64,000 bases of DNA from Proteiniborus ethanoligenes (GCF_900107485.1 NZ_FNQE01000001.1:140582-204581); one strand, 5' to 3'. Shown: positions 17,075-26,005, counted from the stretch's first letter. Notes: a model not told the origin generated them from the sequence alone. Numbers and translations: made by a program.

Positions 17075-18139
17075 TTGAAGCTACCATTTTTAAGTAAAAG
17101 CATAGTCTCCATAGATATAGGCTCCTATGAAACAAAGGTAATAGAAGCAAAGAAAAACAATAATAATATACAAGTAATTAAAACTTTTTCTATTCTTACT
17201 CCTGAAGGCTCTTATAACAATGGCTATATTAAAAATGAAAGTCTTTTAATAGAAAAAATAAAGCAAGGTCTAAAGGACAATAATATATCATCAAAGGAAG
17301 CATATTTGACAATAAAAAGTACTGCTATTATTACGAGAGAAATACTTTTTCCAGTTTTAAGTTCAAAAGAGATAGAAGGCATGTTAAAGTATCAGCTAGA
17401 AGAGTATTTACCAATGGATATTAGCAGATATACTGTACAGCATAGGATAATAGGAAAAACTTTTGATGCAGGTACAGAAAAAGTTATAGTTCTTGTTGTG
17501 GCTATACCAAAGGATATAGTAGAAAAGCATTATTTTTTATTGAATAACCTTAACCTAAAGCCTTTAGTTATGGATTATCAATCAAATTCTATTAGTAAAA
17601 TCTTAAAGTATTCTAGTATAGTTAATGATTCTGACCCTATTCCTAATAAAACAATTGCTGCAATAGACTTAGGACATAGCGGAACCAATGTTTCAATAAT
17701 AGAAGAAGGTGTACTTCAAACTAGTAGGGTAATTGAAATTGGTGGAGAAGATTTAGACAATAATATCTTAAACCTATTCCAATTTAGAAAAGAAGAACTA
17801 TTAGAAAAAAAAGAGGAAATAATGGATATCAGCGTATTAGATGGTAGCTATTCAGACTATAACCGACTAGTAAATGTAACCAAGACTACTATAGAGAGTA
17901 TTATAGATAAAATAGAGAAGGTTATTAAATTTTATACTTCTAAGGAATTAGGCAATGAAGTGAATATAATTATATTATATGGTGGACTATCAAACATGAA
18001 GGGTATAGACAAGCTGTTTTCAAACTACTTTCGTATAAATACTATAGTTCTAGAAAGTATTGATAAAGTTAATATTCAAACTAATCTCAATAAATACATA
18101 AATTCTATAAGTTCAATCTTAAGAGATGAAGAGGTGTAA
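17075..18139 (+). CDS. pilM: Type IV pilus assembly protein PilM
   Basis: Actin/FtsA-fold cytoplasmic ATP-binding protein that links PilN's N terminus to the ATPase-platform complex. 354 residues: phosphate-1 motif VSIDIGSYETKV, connecting segment MLKYQLEEYLP, phosphate-2 IAAIDLGHSGTNVSI, and ILYGGLSNMKGI near the C terminus. Start: TTG at 17075, 6 bases after SD AGGGAGTG; the GTG at 17066 lies within that SD. The gap before it (17004-17074) contains an 8-bp inverted repeat GTTTATAG/CTATAAAC. Confidence 0.92.
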   Translation: MKLPFLSKSIVSIDIGSYETKVIEAKKNNNNIQVIKTFSILTPEGSYNNGYIKNESLLIEKIKQGLKDNNISSKEAYLTIKSTAIITREILFPVLSSKEIEGMLKYQLEEYLPMDISRYTVQHRIIGKTFDAGTEKVIVLVVAIPKDIVEKHYFLLNNLNLKPLVMDYQSNSISKILKYSSIVNDSDPIPNKTIAAIDLGHSGTNVSIIEEGVLQTSRVIEIGGEDLDNNILNLFQFRKEELLEKKEEIMDISVLDGSYSDYNRLVNVTKTTIESIIDKIEKVIKFYTSKELGNEVNIIILYGGLSNMKGIDKLFSNYFRINTIVLESIDKVNIQTNLNKYINSISSILRDEEV

Positions 18140-18143
18140 ACCT

Positions 18144-18704
18144 ATGAATGATTTAAATTTTTTTCAATCCTATAATTTAAAAAGAGAAAGAAAGTTTAAT
18201 AAAGACTATTTATTCTATGGAATAATGGGTTTAGTTATTATTGGGATTATGTTTTATGGCCTTTTTAACATGATGAAAATTAAAAAAATATCTAAAGAGG
18301 TTGCTATTTTAAAACAGCAATTAGAAATAAGCAAATCAAATCCTAAAATAATTGAGATATTAGAAAAGGAAGCTAAGATTGAAGAATTAACAGAGAAATT
18401 TAAGCATTTAAAGTCTATGGATGATTATATAAATTCTAATGATTTAATTAATGAATACTTACTAGACTCAATAACTGAAAGAGTACCTGAGACTATTTTT
18501 TTAAACTCAATAGATTTAAATACTAATACGATAACAATTGATGGGATATCAAAAAACAAAAAATCTATATCCGATTTTGAACATGAATTAGGAGAAATAG
18601 AAAGCTTTGAAGAAGTATTTATTCCTTCTATTTTTCAGCAGGATAATTATTTTCAGTTCACATTAAATGTAAAGCTTAGGGAGGGAGAGGTCTATGGCAA
18701 CTAA
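18144..18704 (+). CDS. pilN: Type IV pilus assembly protein PilN
   Basis: Bitopic membrane protein of the alignment complex. It begins with MNDLNFFQSYNL, equivalent to the conserved N-terminal tail (usually xINLLP) that docks in PilM. A single membrane helix (about 24-44) is followed by a coiled coil and a small ferredoxin-like periplasm-side domain (VPETIFLNSIDLN). ATG at 18144 is 7 bases after GAGGTG; the first in-frame ATG (18126) lies inside pilM. It overlaps the next gene by 11 bases, implying coupled translation. Confidence 0.88.
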   Translation: MNDLNFFQSYNLKRERKFNKDYLFYGIMGLVIIGIMFYGLFNMMKIKKISKEVAILKQQLEISKSNPKIIEILEKEAKIEELTEKFKHLKSMDDYINSNDLINEYLLDSITERVPETIFLNSIDLNTNTITIDGISKNKKSISDFEHELGEIESFEEVFIPSIFQQDNYFQFTLNVKLREGEVYGN

Positions 18705-20082
18705 AATGACAACTAAAAGCTTTACTAAAAACAGTATAAATTTAAGTAGAAAAGAAAAATTTCTAATTATTTTATTAATAGTAGTAGTATTTTTCTGGCT
18801 GTTTAATAAATTTGTTTTAACTGCTCAAAGCGCTAAATTAGATGAGCTGAAGCAAGAGAGGGTTAGCCACGAAGAGGATATAATGAAAGTCAACTCAATC
18901 CTTGGAAAAGAAAAGCATATTAATGAACAGTGGTCTAAACTAAATCACGATGTTAATCATATTACAAATAAGTATTTTTCTGATATAGAGCAACCCAAAA
19001 TACTAGAATTATTAAATGGGATAATTGATGATGGAGCTTTAGATATAAAAAGCATGCAATTTTTTGGTCCAGATTATACATCATTAGGAGAAGTAAATAC
19101 TAAATATTTGGGTGTATCTATACCATTTGAAGGAACCTATGAAGACTTGAGTAAATTTTTATCACAGCTTGGGAAAAGTCCTAAAAAGCTTTTAACTAGC
19201 AACTTATCCTTATCAAAAATGGTAGATGGTAATTTAACAGGCCAAATGGACTTAAGCATTTACAGCTATGATAAGCTAATGGATGAATATGTAGAGAATG
19301 CATATAAGCCTGAAGTTAGAAGCGTTATAAAAGAAAATCCTTTTAAGCCTTTTGAAGGTTATACCGAAGAAACAGAAGACACATATATTGGTTCAGGCAC
19401 TAATATATACATGGCTACAGAAAAAACAACTGTACTAGAGGATTTTGAAGGAGAAGAAATATTCTTTATGCCATCTAGTGATAGTGTTACAGGAAAAGTC
19501 TCAAGATTTACTAGCTCAAAGCAGGGGAAATATAGTCTTCGTATAGAATATTTTATATCTACAGAAAACAAGGAAGAAAGGGCTTATATATTATTAGATG
19601 ACAAGGAAATTATATTAAAATATCCTCCATCCTCTATTGGTATATGGGCACATTCATATGGATATTCCCCAGTAATTTTAGGATTTAGATTTCAAGATCA
19701 AGAAGGGAATAAAATTGATTTAGAGCTTTCCAGGGGGGTTAATTGGATGGGATGGGAGTATATAGAAGCATCACCACCTCAGGACATTAAACTTTATCCA
19801 CTGAAACTAGACAGAGTCTATTTGGAATTAAGTAGCAATAAAGATGATTACGGAGTAATGCTTTTTGATAATATTGAGGCCTTCTATCCAGCAAATGAAA
19901 GGGAAGCAGAAGGTATAAAAAACTCATATTTGTTTTATGTAGTTGAGTATGGGGACACCTTTGAATCCATAAGTGAGAAATTTTATGGTTCTAAATCTAG
20001 ATATAATGCTATTCTGAAACAAAATGGACTTAACAAGAACAGTATTCTTGAAGCAGGTCAAATATTAGTTATACCAAAATAA
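18694..20082 (+). CDS. pilO: PilO fused to a jelly-roll-like domain and a C-terminal LysM
   Basis: Alignment-complex protein with an unusual tail. Residues 1-200 are PilO-like: short cytoplasmic tail, membrane helix (about 22-42), coiled coil, then a ferredoxin-like domain (YLGVSIPFEGTYEDLSKFL). Residues about 240-400 form a beta-rich region resembling carbohydrate-binding jelly rolls (WAHSYGYSPVILGFRFQD, VYLELSSNKDDYGVMLFDNI). Residues about 410-460 are a LysM (VVEYGDTFESISEKFYG, NSILEAGQILVIP), a peptidoglycan-binding module. Ordinary PilO is about 200 residues. In a monoderm the LysM would reach the wall and could anchor the machine there. Confidence 0.88.
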   Translation: MATKMTTKSFTKNSINLSRKEKFLIILLIVVVFFWLFNKFVLTAQSAKLDELKQERVSHEEDIMKVNSILGKEKHINEQWSKLNHDVNHITNKYFSDIEQPKILELLNGIIDDGALDIKSMQFFGPDYTSLGEVNTKYLGVSIPFEGTYEDLSKFLSQLGKSPKKLLTSNLSLSKMVDGNLTGQMDLSIYSYDKLMDEYVENAYKPEVRSVIKENPFKPFEGYTEETEDTYIGSGTNIYMATEKTTVLEDFEGEEIFFMPSSDSVTGKVSRFTSSKQGKYSLRIEYFISTENKEERAYILLDDKEIILKYPPSSIGIWAHSYGYSPVILGFRFQDQEGNKIDLELSRGVNWMGWEYIEASPPQDIKLYPLKLDRVYLELSSNKDDYGVMLFDNIEAFYPANEREAEGIKNSYLFYVVEYGDTFESISEKFYGSKSRYNAILKQNGLNKNSILEAGQILVIPK

Positions 20083-20101
20083 TGTCTGAGGGGTGATGAA
20101 T

Positions 20102-22111
20102 TTGAAAAAATACTCTAAAAGCTTTTACGTTTTACTCATATTTTTTATTTTAATTACCTTTTTTCCTAATAACACGTCTTATTCAGCATCAACAGACGAA
20201 GGCTACAAGGACGGTTATTCTGAAGGCTGGCTAAGTGGTATAGAAAAAGCGGAAGAGGATATGGCAAAAAATAGAAGTAAAAACTATTCAAGATCTATTC
20301 CTACCAATGAAGAAATTACCAAAATGTATAAATTAAATGATGAAAGCAGTAGATATAAAAGCTCTTTCTTAGATGGATATAAAGATGGATTTAAGGACGG
20401 CTATAATAGAACTTACAAGACATCTGATAAGGATGATGAAGATAATAAAAATAGTGAAACATATGCTCAGAGCCTTGGTTTTGCCATGGGAGAAGCATAT
20501 GGGCAAAGAGACTATTATGGTGGAAAATCAAATAGATGGTCTAGTGCAATACCTTCAAATTCAAGCATAGTAGATATTTTTGATTTAAAGAAGGAGACTA
20601 ATGAATATAGAACTACTTTTTTAGACGCTTTTGGTGATAGCTTTAAAGAGGGATATGAAGAAGGCTATAGAAAAGCCAAATTTGAACCCTTTGAAGCTTC
20701 CTTTGAACAAGGCAGTAAAGATGGAGAACATTTTGGCAGCTTACTTGGAGACATATATGGGAAAAAGGACTTTTTTTCAGGGAAAAACAATGACTGGAAA
20801 AGAAATTTACCCTCGAGAACTAGAATCATTAGCGATTTTTCTTTAAATAATGACTCGAAGGAATATTTAGATGGATTTGTATCCTCATTTAATTATTATT
20901 TTGAAGAAAAATATAATGAATCCTATAGAAGTTCAAGCTCAAAAGTTAATGATATTACCTATGAAAATGGCTATAAACATGGAATAGAAATTGGACTTAA
21001 GAAGGGACAAGGCTATGCTCAAATGGATTTGTTTCTTAAGCAGTCCAATAATATACTAAGGCATAAGCCCTATGATCAGGAAATTATCAATGAATTTAAT
21101 CTTTACTTGGAAACTGAAAAATATAGAGAAGGATTTATTAGTGGTTTTAATGAAGGTCTTACCGAAGGATATATAATTGCATTTCAAGAACATAATTATA
21201 GCAACTCTGTAAATAAGATAGAAACCAAGATAATTCCTATTAGTGGTGGAGAAATTTCAACTCCAGATAAAAGAATTTCAGTTAATGTGCCTAAAGGTAC
21301 ATATTACAATGATGTTGCTTTGTCTTTAGATGGGTTTTCAAGCGTATATTTTCCTTTAAACAACAAATGGATAAAAGCTTCAGACATATACACGGTTAAT
21401 GTCAGTAATCCTTCATATCAGTTTGATAACCTAAAACAAATAGAGTTAAGCTTTGAGTATTATGGTTCTCAAAGTGGTGGAATTTACAAATATGAAAATA
21501 ATAATTGGATTTATCTTCCGAGCAAAATATCTGAAAACAAAATAATTACTCTTATAAGACCTAGTTCATTAAATATAAGCAGTGGCATATATGCTGTGTT
21601 TATAGATAATGAGTTTAAAACGATTAAAGATATAAGAGGACACTGGGCTAAGGATGAAATAAGCGCTTATGTTAGAAGAGGCTTAGTAGGTCTTTATGAG
21701 GATAATACATTTAGACCTAACACATATATATCTAGGGGACAATTATTAGTGATTTTAAACGCAGTATATAAGTGGAATTTCTATGGACTAGAAGAAAAAA
21801 TAAAGGAACTAGAGAAATTAGAGGACTTTGAAAGCCTAGATGGATATAAAAGTTTAGTGGCATATGCTTTAAAGCATGGATACATGGATATACGTCCAGA
21901 TAATAAATTTAGTTTATATGGGGCAGTTTCTTATAGGGAAATGGAAAACATCATTAGAAAAATACATGGAGACAATAGGATTAACTGGAGTAGCATTTCA
22001 CATTCAATGATGCTTAACAAAGATACTAGGAGCAAGAGCTTTGACTCAATGGATAATAGTATAACTCGGGCAGAAGTAATATACACTTTGTATTTATTAA
22101 AAGATAAGTAA
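20102..22111 (+). CDS. SLH-domain surface protein with four GX3-rich repeats
   Basis: Not recognised as a named family. From TTG at 20102 (8 bases after SD GAGGGG) it is about 669 residues. A signal peptide covers about 1-29. Four degenerate repeats of 80-90 residues follow (about 31-370), each with a GYxxG pattern, then a (K/R)xIPxxxxI-like segment, a Y(R/K) motif, and FLDGYKDGFKDGY-like GX3 runs. Next comes a beta-rich part starting GGEISTPDKRISVNVPKG, resembling ZU5-type domains (about 380-500). At the end are SLH motifs (DIRGHWAKDEISAYV; a degenerate second and third), which bind secondary wall polymer. Its place directly after pilO suggests a wall channel or collar role. Confidence 0.75.
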   Translation: MKKYSKSFYVLLIFFILITFFPNNTSYSASTDEGYKDGYSEGWLSGIEKAEEDMAKNRSKNYSRSIPTNEEITKMYKLNDESSRYKSSFLDGYKDGFKDGYNRTYKTSDKDDEDNKNSETYAQSLGFAMGEAYGQRDYYGGKSNRWSSAIPSNSSIVDIFDLKKETNEYRTTFLDAFGDSFKEGYEEGYRKAKFEPFEASFEQGSKDGEHFGSLLGDIYGKKDFFSGKNNDWKRNLPSRTRIISDFSLNNDSKEYLDGFVSSFNYYFEEKYNESYRSSSSKVNDITYENGYKHGIEIGLKKGQGYAQMDLFLKQSNNILRHKPYDQEIINEFNLYLETEKYREGFISGFNEGLTEGYIIAFQEHNYSNSVNKIETKIIPISGGEISTPDKRISVNVPKGTYYNDVALSLDGFSSVYFPLNNKWIKASDIYTVNVSNPSYQFDNLKQIELSFEYYGSQSGGIYKYENNNWIYLPSKISENKIITLIRPSSLNISSGIYAVFIDNEFKTIKDIRGHWAKDEISAYVRRGLVGLYEDNTFRPNTYISRGQLLVILNAVYKWNFYGLEEKIKELEKLEDFESLDGYKSLVAYALKHGYMDIRPDNKFSLYGAVSYREMENIIRKIHGDNRINWSSISHSMMLNKDTRSKSFDSMDNSITRAEVIYTLYLLKDK

Positions 22112-22136
22112 TATGATTCTATGAGCTTAATTAAAA

Positions 22137-22170
22137 GGCACTTCTAGTAGCTAGAAGTGTCAATTTTTGT
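22137..22170 (+). terminator. Intrinsic terminator ending the first pilus transcript
   Basis: Stem CACTTCTAG/CTAGAAGTG (22139-22147 with 22151-22159, extendable by GG/TC), TAG loop, T5-rich tail. The next 150 bases to 22323 are AT-rich with no recognised element beyond room for a promoter. Confidence 0.85.
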
Positions 22171-22323
22171 TTGATATTTAAATATAGGATAATAATTTAA
22201 AAGTATTTATAAAAAAATTAGAGGATTTTCATGAAATTTAGTGAATATATTTAATGGTTATATTAGAAAAAAATGTATAGAATGGAACCCATGTTTTTAA
22301 TTATAAATTCAAGGTGAGTTGCT

Positions 22324-22686
22324 ATGCTTAATAAGCTAAAAACAAATAATGGACTTACATTAATTGAGTTATTATTTACTTTAGCTATGTTTGGTGTGAT
22401 AGTAATATGGGTTACAGGCTTATTAATCAATACAGCTGTAATAAATAGAAAATCAGAGCAACAATATAAAGCTACACTAATAGCTCAAAGTTATATGGAA
22501 AACATAAAAGCTTCTGATTCTATAAATATTGGAGAAACGGTTGAAACAATCGATAGCTTTAAAGTTATTGTTAGTATTAGTAAAGTGAGTAGGTATAGGG
22601 AGAGTATCTATAAGATAAATATTGAGGTTTTAGCTGAGGATAGCATTTTAGAGAGACTAGAAGGTTATAAAATAATCACACAGTAG
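22324..22686 (+). CDS. Type IV minor pilin, PilV/PulG-like
   Basis: 120-residue prepilin with leader ending NNG and mature N terminus LTLIELLFTLAMFGVIVIW (Glu5 present), then a small beta-rich head (ETIDSFKVIVSISKV). First of four tandem pseudopilin-type genes in the order PilV-PilX-PilW-FimT-like, the usual set that primes pilus assembly. ATG 7 bases after the SD-like AAGGTGAG. Confidence 0.82.
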   Translation: MLNKLKTNNGLTLIELLFTLAMFGVIVIWVTGLLINTAVINRKSEQQYKATLIAQSYMENIKASDSINIGETVETIDSFKVIVSISKVSRYRESIYKINIEVLAEDSILERLEGYKIITQ

Positions 22687-22696
22687 AGGTGGTACT

Positions 22697-23287
22697 GTGA
22701 AAAAGTCTAAAAGCAATTCTAAAGGCTCAACTCTGGTTATTTTACTAATTACGACTTCTGTTATCATATTGATTGGAACTGCTGTATTATACTTAGCTAC
22801 AACAAACTATAAAATGAAAAAATTAAACAGTGATGTTAAGAGGGCTTTTTATCTTGCGGAAGCGGGCATAGATGAAGCTTATATTATAATTAAAGAGTTC
22901 ATTAATGATGCCCTTAATTATGCTGAAGAAAAAGCCACTGTTGGAGAAACCCAGGATTTAAATAGTATTTATAGCAATGAATTTAAGAATTATATCAAAG
23001 GTGAATGTAAAGAAAATACGTCAAATAAGGGCTTGATTAATGCTCTAAATGACAATAAATCATATGAGATTTACAAAGATGGCTACCCTGAAGTTAATGC
23101 AATAATGAACGAATATAATAATGGCTTCCTAATAGAAATACAATCAATATATGCTAAGGATAAAATAAAAAGAATAATAGTCATGAAATGTACAGTTGAT
23201 GTTCCACAGAATTTTCATAGTAACTTATACAATAATGCTAGTTATGAGCATATAATAAAAATTGTTCATTGGAAAGTAGAAAGGTAG
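22697..23287 (+). CDS. PilX-like minor pilin
   Basis: 196 residues. N terminus SNSKGSTLVILLITTSVIILIG without Glu5, then the PilX-family AFYLAEAGIDEAYI motif. GTG start after GAGGTGGT. It is a second copy of the PilX type found at 13725, but the heads are unlike each other, so the two pilin blocks are not a recent duplication. It lies 10 bases downstream of the preceding pilin gene and in the same operon. Confidence 0.78.
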   Translation: MKKSKSNSKGSTLVILLITTSVIILIGTAVLYLATTNYKMKKLNSDVKRAFYLAEAGIDEAYIIIKEFINDALNYAEEKATVGETQDLNSIYSNEFKNYIKGECKENTSNKGLINALNDNKSYEIYKDGYPEVNAIMNEYNNGFLIEIQSIYAKDKIKRIIVMKCTVDVPQNFHSNLYNNASYEHIIKIVHWKVER

Positions 23288-23295
23288 ATTCAGAT

Positions 23296-23865
23296 ATGAG
23301 ACCTAATTCTATAAGGTTAAATAACGGATTTACATTAATTGAAATATTAATTACACTATCCTTAGCTGGTATAGTGATATCTATTGTTTTATCTTTGTTA
23401 ATTACAAATATAAGAATGTTTCATAAGACTGATAAGGATATTGAACTACAGCAGCAAGGTCAGTTTATTATTGGCTTTTTAGAAGAAAAGATTTTAGAAT
23501 CTGATAAGATAGTATATTTAGAAAATATGGATAATGAACTTAAACATGATACTAATGAAAAGCTTAACGTGAAGAAGATTATTTTTAAAAATTCTCCTAG
23601 TGCAAAAGATCAAGGATATATATTTTATTTAAGCAAAGATTTAAATGCTAATACGTATAATTTAAAATATGGCAAGGGACTGTCTGGCGCTGCAACTGTT
23701 GAAGTAGGCAATTACATTGAGAAGATTCAAATAGAGCCTATTCCCTTGAACAGTAAATATACTGAGGCAAAAGGTATCACTATAATTTTATATTTTAATA
23801 TTGATGAGCAAAAGAAGAGCTTTACGACCCAGCTATGCTTCCGAAATTCTCAAAGGAGGTATTAA
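23296..23865 (+). CDS. PilW-like minor pilin
   Basis: Prepilin with a relatively long leader ending LNNG and mature FTLIEILITLSLAGIVISI (Glu5 present), then a head of about 165 residues (QQQGQFIIGFLEEKI, KKIIFKNSP). The ATG at 23296 with GAAAGG upstream is preferred; an in-frame TTG at 23269 would overlap the previous gene. It belongs to the four-gene minor pilin set. Confidence 0.78.
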   Translation: MRPNSIRLNNGFTLIEILITLSLAGIVISIVLSLLITNIRMFHKTDKDIELQQQGQFIIGFLEEKILESDKIVYLENMDNELKHDTNEKLNVKKIIFKNSPSAKDQGYIFYLSKDLNANTYNLKYGKGLSGAATVEVGNYIEKIQIEPIPLNSKYTEAKGITIILYFNIDEQKKSFTTQLCFRNSQRRY

Positions 23866-23867
23866 AG

Positions 23868-24320
23868 GTGAGTAGAGGAAAATATAGCTATGGCATGACA
23901 TTAATAGAGCTGCTTTTAGTTATATCAATCTTGGCTATTTCTTTATCATTAATTTTTCCTAGGGTCAAAAGAAGTGACTATCACTTGATGACCTCTAGCA
24001 GAATCCTAAGAGATGATATAAGAAATGCTAGATATATGAATATGGTAGAAGGTAAATCCTATAAGATTATACTAGAGCCATATCAGTATAGAATAGTTGA
24101 AAATTCAAAAGAATTGAAAGTTGTAAAATTGGAAAAAAACCTTAGAATGAGCCACAACTTCACAGGAGGACAAATAGGATTTAGATATACAGGCTCACCT
24201 TCGGCAGGAGGTACTATAAAAATATTCGATAATAAATTAAATATATATACTGAAATAACTGTAGTACCTGATACAGGAAGAGTATTGCTTAAAAATGAGA
24301 TATTTAAAGGACATAAGTAA
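23868..24320 (+). CDS. GspH/FimT-like minor pilin
   Basis: About 150 residues. Leader MSRGKYSYG, mature MTLIELLLVISILAISLSLIFP (Glu5 present), then the FimT/GspH-like SRILRDDIRNARYMNMVEG segment and a beta-rich head. GTG at 23868 is 7 bases after GGAGGT; the longer ATG reading (23835) begins inside the previous gene. FimT-type pilins can bind DNA in competence systems; whether this one does is unknown. Confidence 0.8.
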   Translation: MSRGKYSYGMTLIELLLVISILAISLSLIFPRVKRSDYHLMTSSRILRDDIRNARYMNMVEGKSYKIILEPYQYRIVENSKELKVVKLEKNLRMSHNFTGGQIGFRYTGSPSAGGTIKIFDNKLNIYTEITVVPDTGRVLLKNEIFKGHK

Positions 24321-24370
24321 AACTAGACATAATACTTAAAATAATAATTATACATGAAGGGGAGATATTT

Positions 24371-24643
24371 ATGGAGCTATATAATTACATGGAAGAGGTA
24401 GTTTATAGATATGTAGATGAAGTATTAAAGAAATTTGACAATGAGGTTTGTAAATGTGAAAAATGTAGGCTTGATATAATTGCACTTGCATTGAATAATT
24501 TGCCGCCCAGATATACTGTAACTGAAAAGGGTAAGTTGTTTACTAAGGTTAAGGAAATGGAATCTCAATATGGAGTAGATATTATTAGAGAAATAACTAA
24601 AGCAATTGAAGTGGTTTCCAAAAAACCAAGACATGATTGTTAA
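24371..24643 (+). CDS. ComFB-family protein
   Basis: 90-residue soluble protein of the late-competence ComFB family. Visible: NYMEEVVYRYVDEVLKK, cysteines in CKCEKCRLDIIALALNNLPPRY, and a C-terminal helix. Cyanobacterial ComFB proteins have been reported as cyclic dinucleotide receptors; that this one binds c-di-GMP is inference, but it fits a locus with a c-di-GMP riboswitch. It follows the minor pilin set by 50 bases with SD AAGGGGAG. The 237 bases after it (24644-24880) are AT-rich, with a weak 6-bp hairpin and T6 near 24655-24680 and nothing else recognised. Confidence 0.8.
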   Translation: MELYNYMEEVVYRYVDEVLKKFDNEVCKCEKCRLDIIALALNNLPPRYTVTEKGKLFTKVKEMESQYGVDIIREITKAIEVVSKKPRHDC

Positions 24644-24880
24644 AAGTAATTAAACTATTAAATAAATGATTAGTTTTTTCTATTCAAACTATTAGAATTA
24701 TGTTATTATAATAATAAGTATAGTTGAGCCCATTATTATAAATAAAAACTATTTATTAAGTCTATATAAAATAGTTATAAAGATGAGCATCTAGTTAATA
24801 ATAAGATTAGATAGCTGTATTAGACTTTAAAAAATTATTAAGACAACAATTACTATTTACTTGATTTAGGAGGTTTGAAT

Positions 24881-25438
24881 ATGATTTCAGCAAGTGATTT
24901 TAAAAAAGGTATTACCTTTGAAATGGAAGGAGATATTTATCAAATAGTTGATTTTCAACATGTTAAGCCTGGCAAGGGTGCAGCTTTTGTAAGGACAAAG
25001 ATTAAGAATATTATTACAGGTGCTCAAAAAGAAACTACATTTAACCCTAGTGATAAGTTCCCAAAGGCTCATATTGAAACTAAAGAAATGCAATATCTTT
25101 ATAATGATGGCGAATTATATTATTTCATGGATACAGAATCTTATGAGCAGGTTCCTTTTAATTATGACCAGGTTGAAGATGCAGTAAAATATATAAAAGA
25201 AAATGATACTACATTAGTAAGATTCTATAAAGGAAAGGCTTTTGATGTTCAGGCACCAAACTTTGTTGAACTATTAGTTACTCATACTGAACCAGGAGTA
25301 AAAGGAGATACTGCTACAGGAGCTACAAAGCCAGCAACAGTAGAAACTGGTGCAACAATTTTAGTACCATTGTTTATAAACATTGGTGATAAAATAAAAA
25401 TAGATACAAGAACAGACGAGTATTTGTCAAGAGTTTAG
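24881..25438 (+). CDS. efp: Translation elongation factor P
   Basis: Relieves ribosome stalling at polyproline. 185 residues, three-domain EF-P: KOW-like N domain with [14 protein letters not shown] (modification-site loop, lysine in PGKG), central OB domain ([19 protein letters not shown]), C-terminal OB with the [17 protein letters not shown] ending. ATG at 24881 after AGGAGG; an in-frame TTG six bases upstream overlaps the SD spacing. efp next to the spoIIIA operon is also the Bacillus arrangement. Confidence 0.97.
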   Translation: MISASDFKKGITFEMEGDIYQIVDFQHVKPGKGAAFVRTKIKNIITGAQKETTFNPSDKFPKAHIETKEMQYLYNDGELYYFMDTESYEQVPFNYDQVEDAVKYIKENDTTLVRFYKGKAFDVQAPNFVELLVTHTEPGVKGDTATGATKPATVETGATILVPLFINIGDKIKIDTRTDEYLSRV

Positions 25439-25485
25439 GCAACAATATTGATAAAATAAAATTGAAAAAGGGAGGTTGATTTGTT

Positions 25486-25905
25486 ATGGATTATCTATAT
25501 GAAAGAATAGCATACCTTAGAGGTTTATCAGAAGGACTTGAAATTGAAGAAGAGAGTAAAGAAGGCAAACTATTAGTACATATTATCGATGCTTTAGAAG
25601 ACTTTGCTGATGCGATTTCTGATTTAAATGAGGAACAAGAAGAATTAAATGAATATGTTGATTTTATTGATGAAGATTTAGCAGATTTAGAAGAAGAGTT
25701 CTATGGTGAGTTTGATGATGAATCTGATGAGTATGATGATGAATACGATGATGAGGATTTTGATTATGTTGAAGTAGAATGTCCTTTTTGTGAAGAAGTA
25801 GTATATTTAGACACTGACTTAATTCCAGAAGACGGTAAGGTAGAGTGTCCAAATTGTCTAAGATTAATATCTTGTGAATGTGACGACGATTGTAATTGTC
25901 ATTAG
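25486..25905 (+). CDS. Acidic protein with C-terminal zinc ribbon (CD1247 N-terminal-like)
   Basis: 139 residues. A helical N-terminal region (YLRGLSEGLEIEE, a pattern shared with CD1247-type clostridial proteins) is followed by a very acidic stretch of Asp/Glu/Tyr (about 65-90). Then a zinc-ribbon-like CPFC...CPNC pair and a cysteine-rich tail CECDDDCNCH complete it. Strong SD GGGAGG. It lies between efp and spoIIIAA and ends in its own terminator. Function unknown; the acidic centre suggests a binding partner that is basic, but that is inference. Confidence 0.75.
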   Translation: MDYLYERIAYLRGLSEGLEIEEESKEGKLLVHIIDALEDFADAISDLNEEQEELNEYVDFIDEDLADLEEEFYGEFDDESDEYDDEYDDEDFDYVEVECPFCEEVVYLDTDLIPEDGKVECPNCLRLISCECDDDCNCH

Positions 25906-25911
25906 TATTAT

Positions 25912-25949
25912 AAAACCTGATGTTTTAGCATCAGGTTTTTTTATTTTTT
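25912..25949 (+). terminator. Intrinsic terminator before spoIIIA
   Basis: Perfect 11-bp stem AAAACCTGATG/CATCAGGTTTT (25912-25922 with 25929-25939), loop TTTTAG, T-rich tail. Confidence 0.92.
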
Positions 25950-25956
25950 GTTTTTA

Positions 25957-25984
25957 GCATATTATATAAAGCCTGTCATAATTA
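25957..25984 (+). promoter_or_regulatory. Candidate SigE promoter of spoIIIA
   Basis: GCATATT (25957-25963) matches the SigE -35 KMATATT exactly; CATAATTA (25977-25984) is a partial match to the -10 CATACANT; spacing 13 (usual 14-15). spoIIIA is a SigE operon in Bacillus and Clostridium. Confidence 0.4.
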
Positions 25985-26005
25985 TATATAAAAGGGGGAC
26001 AGGTT

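Noticed and set aside
20373..20846. Two short plus-strand frames of 65 and 71 codons
   Set aside because: Both are alternative frames within the repeat region of the SLH protein, produced by its repeated Gly/Asp codons.
8081..24643. Loss of pilP and pilQ as a deletion
   Set aside because: Single-membrane bacteria do not need an outer-membrane secretin; no remnants are visible.
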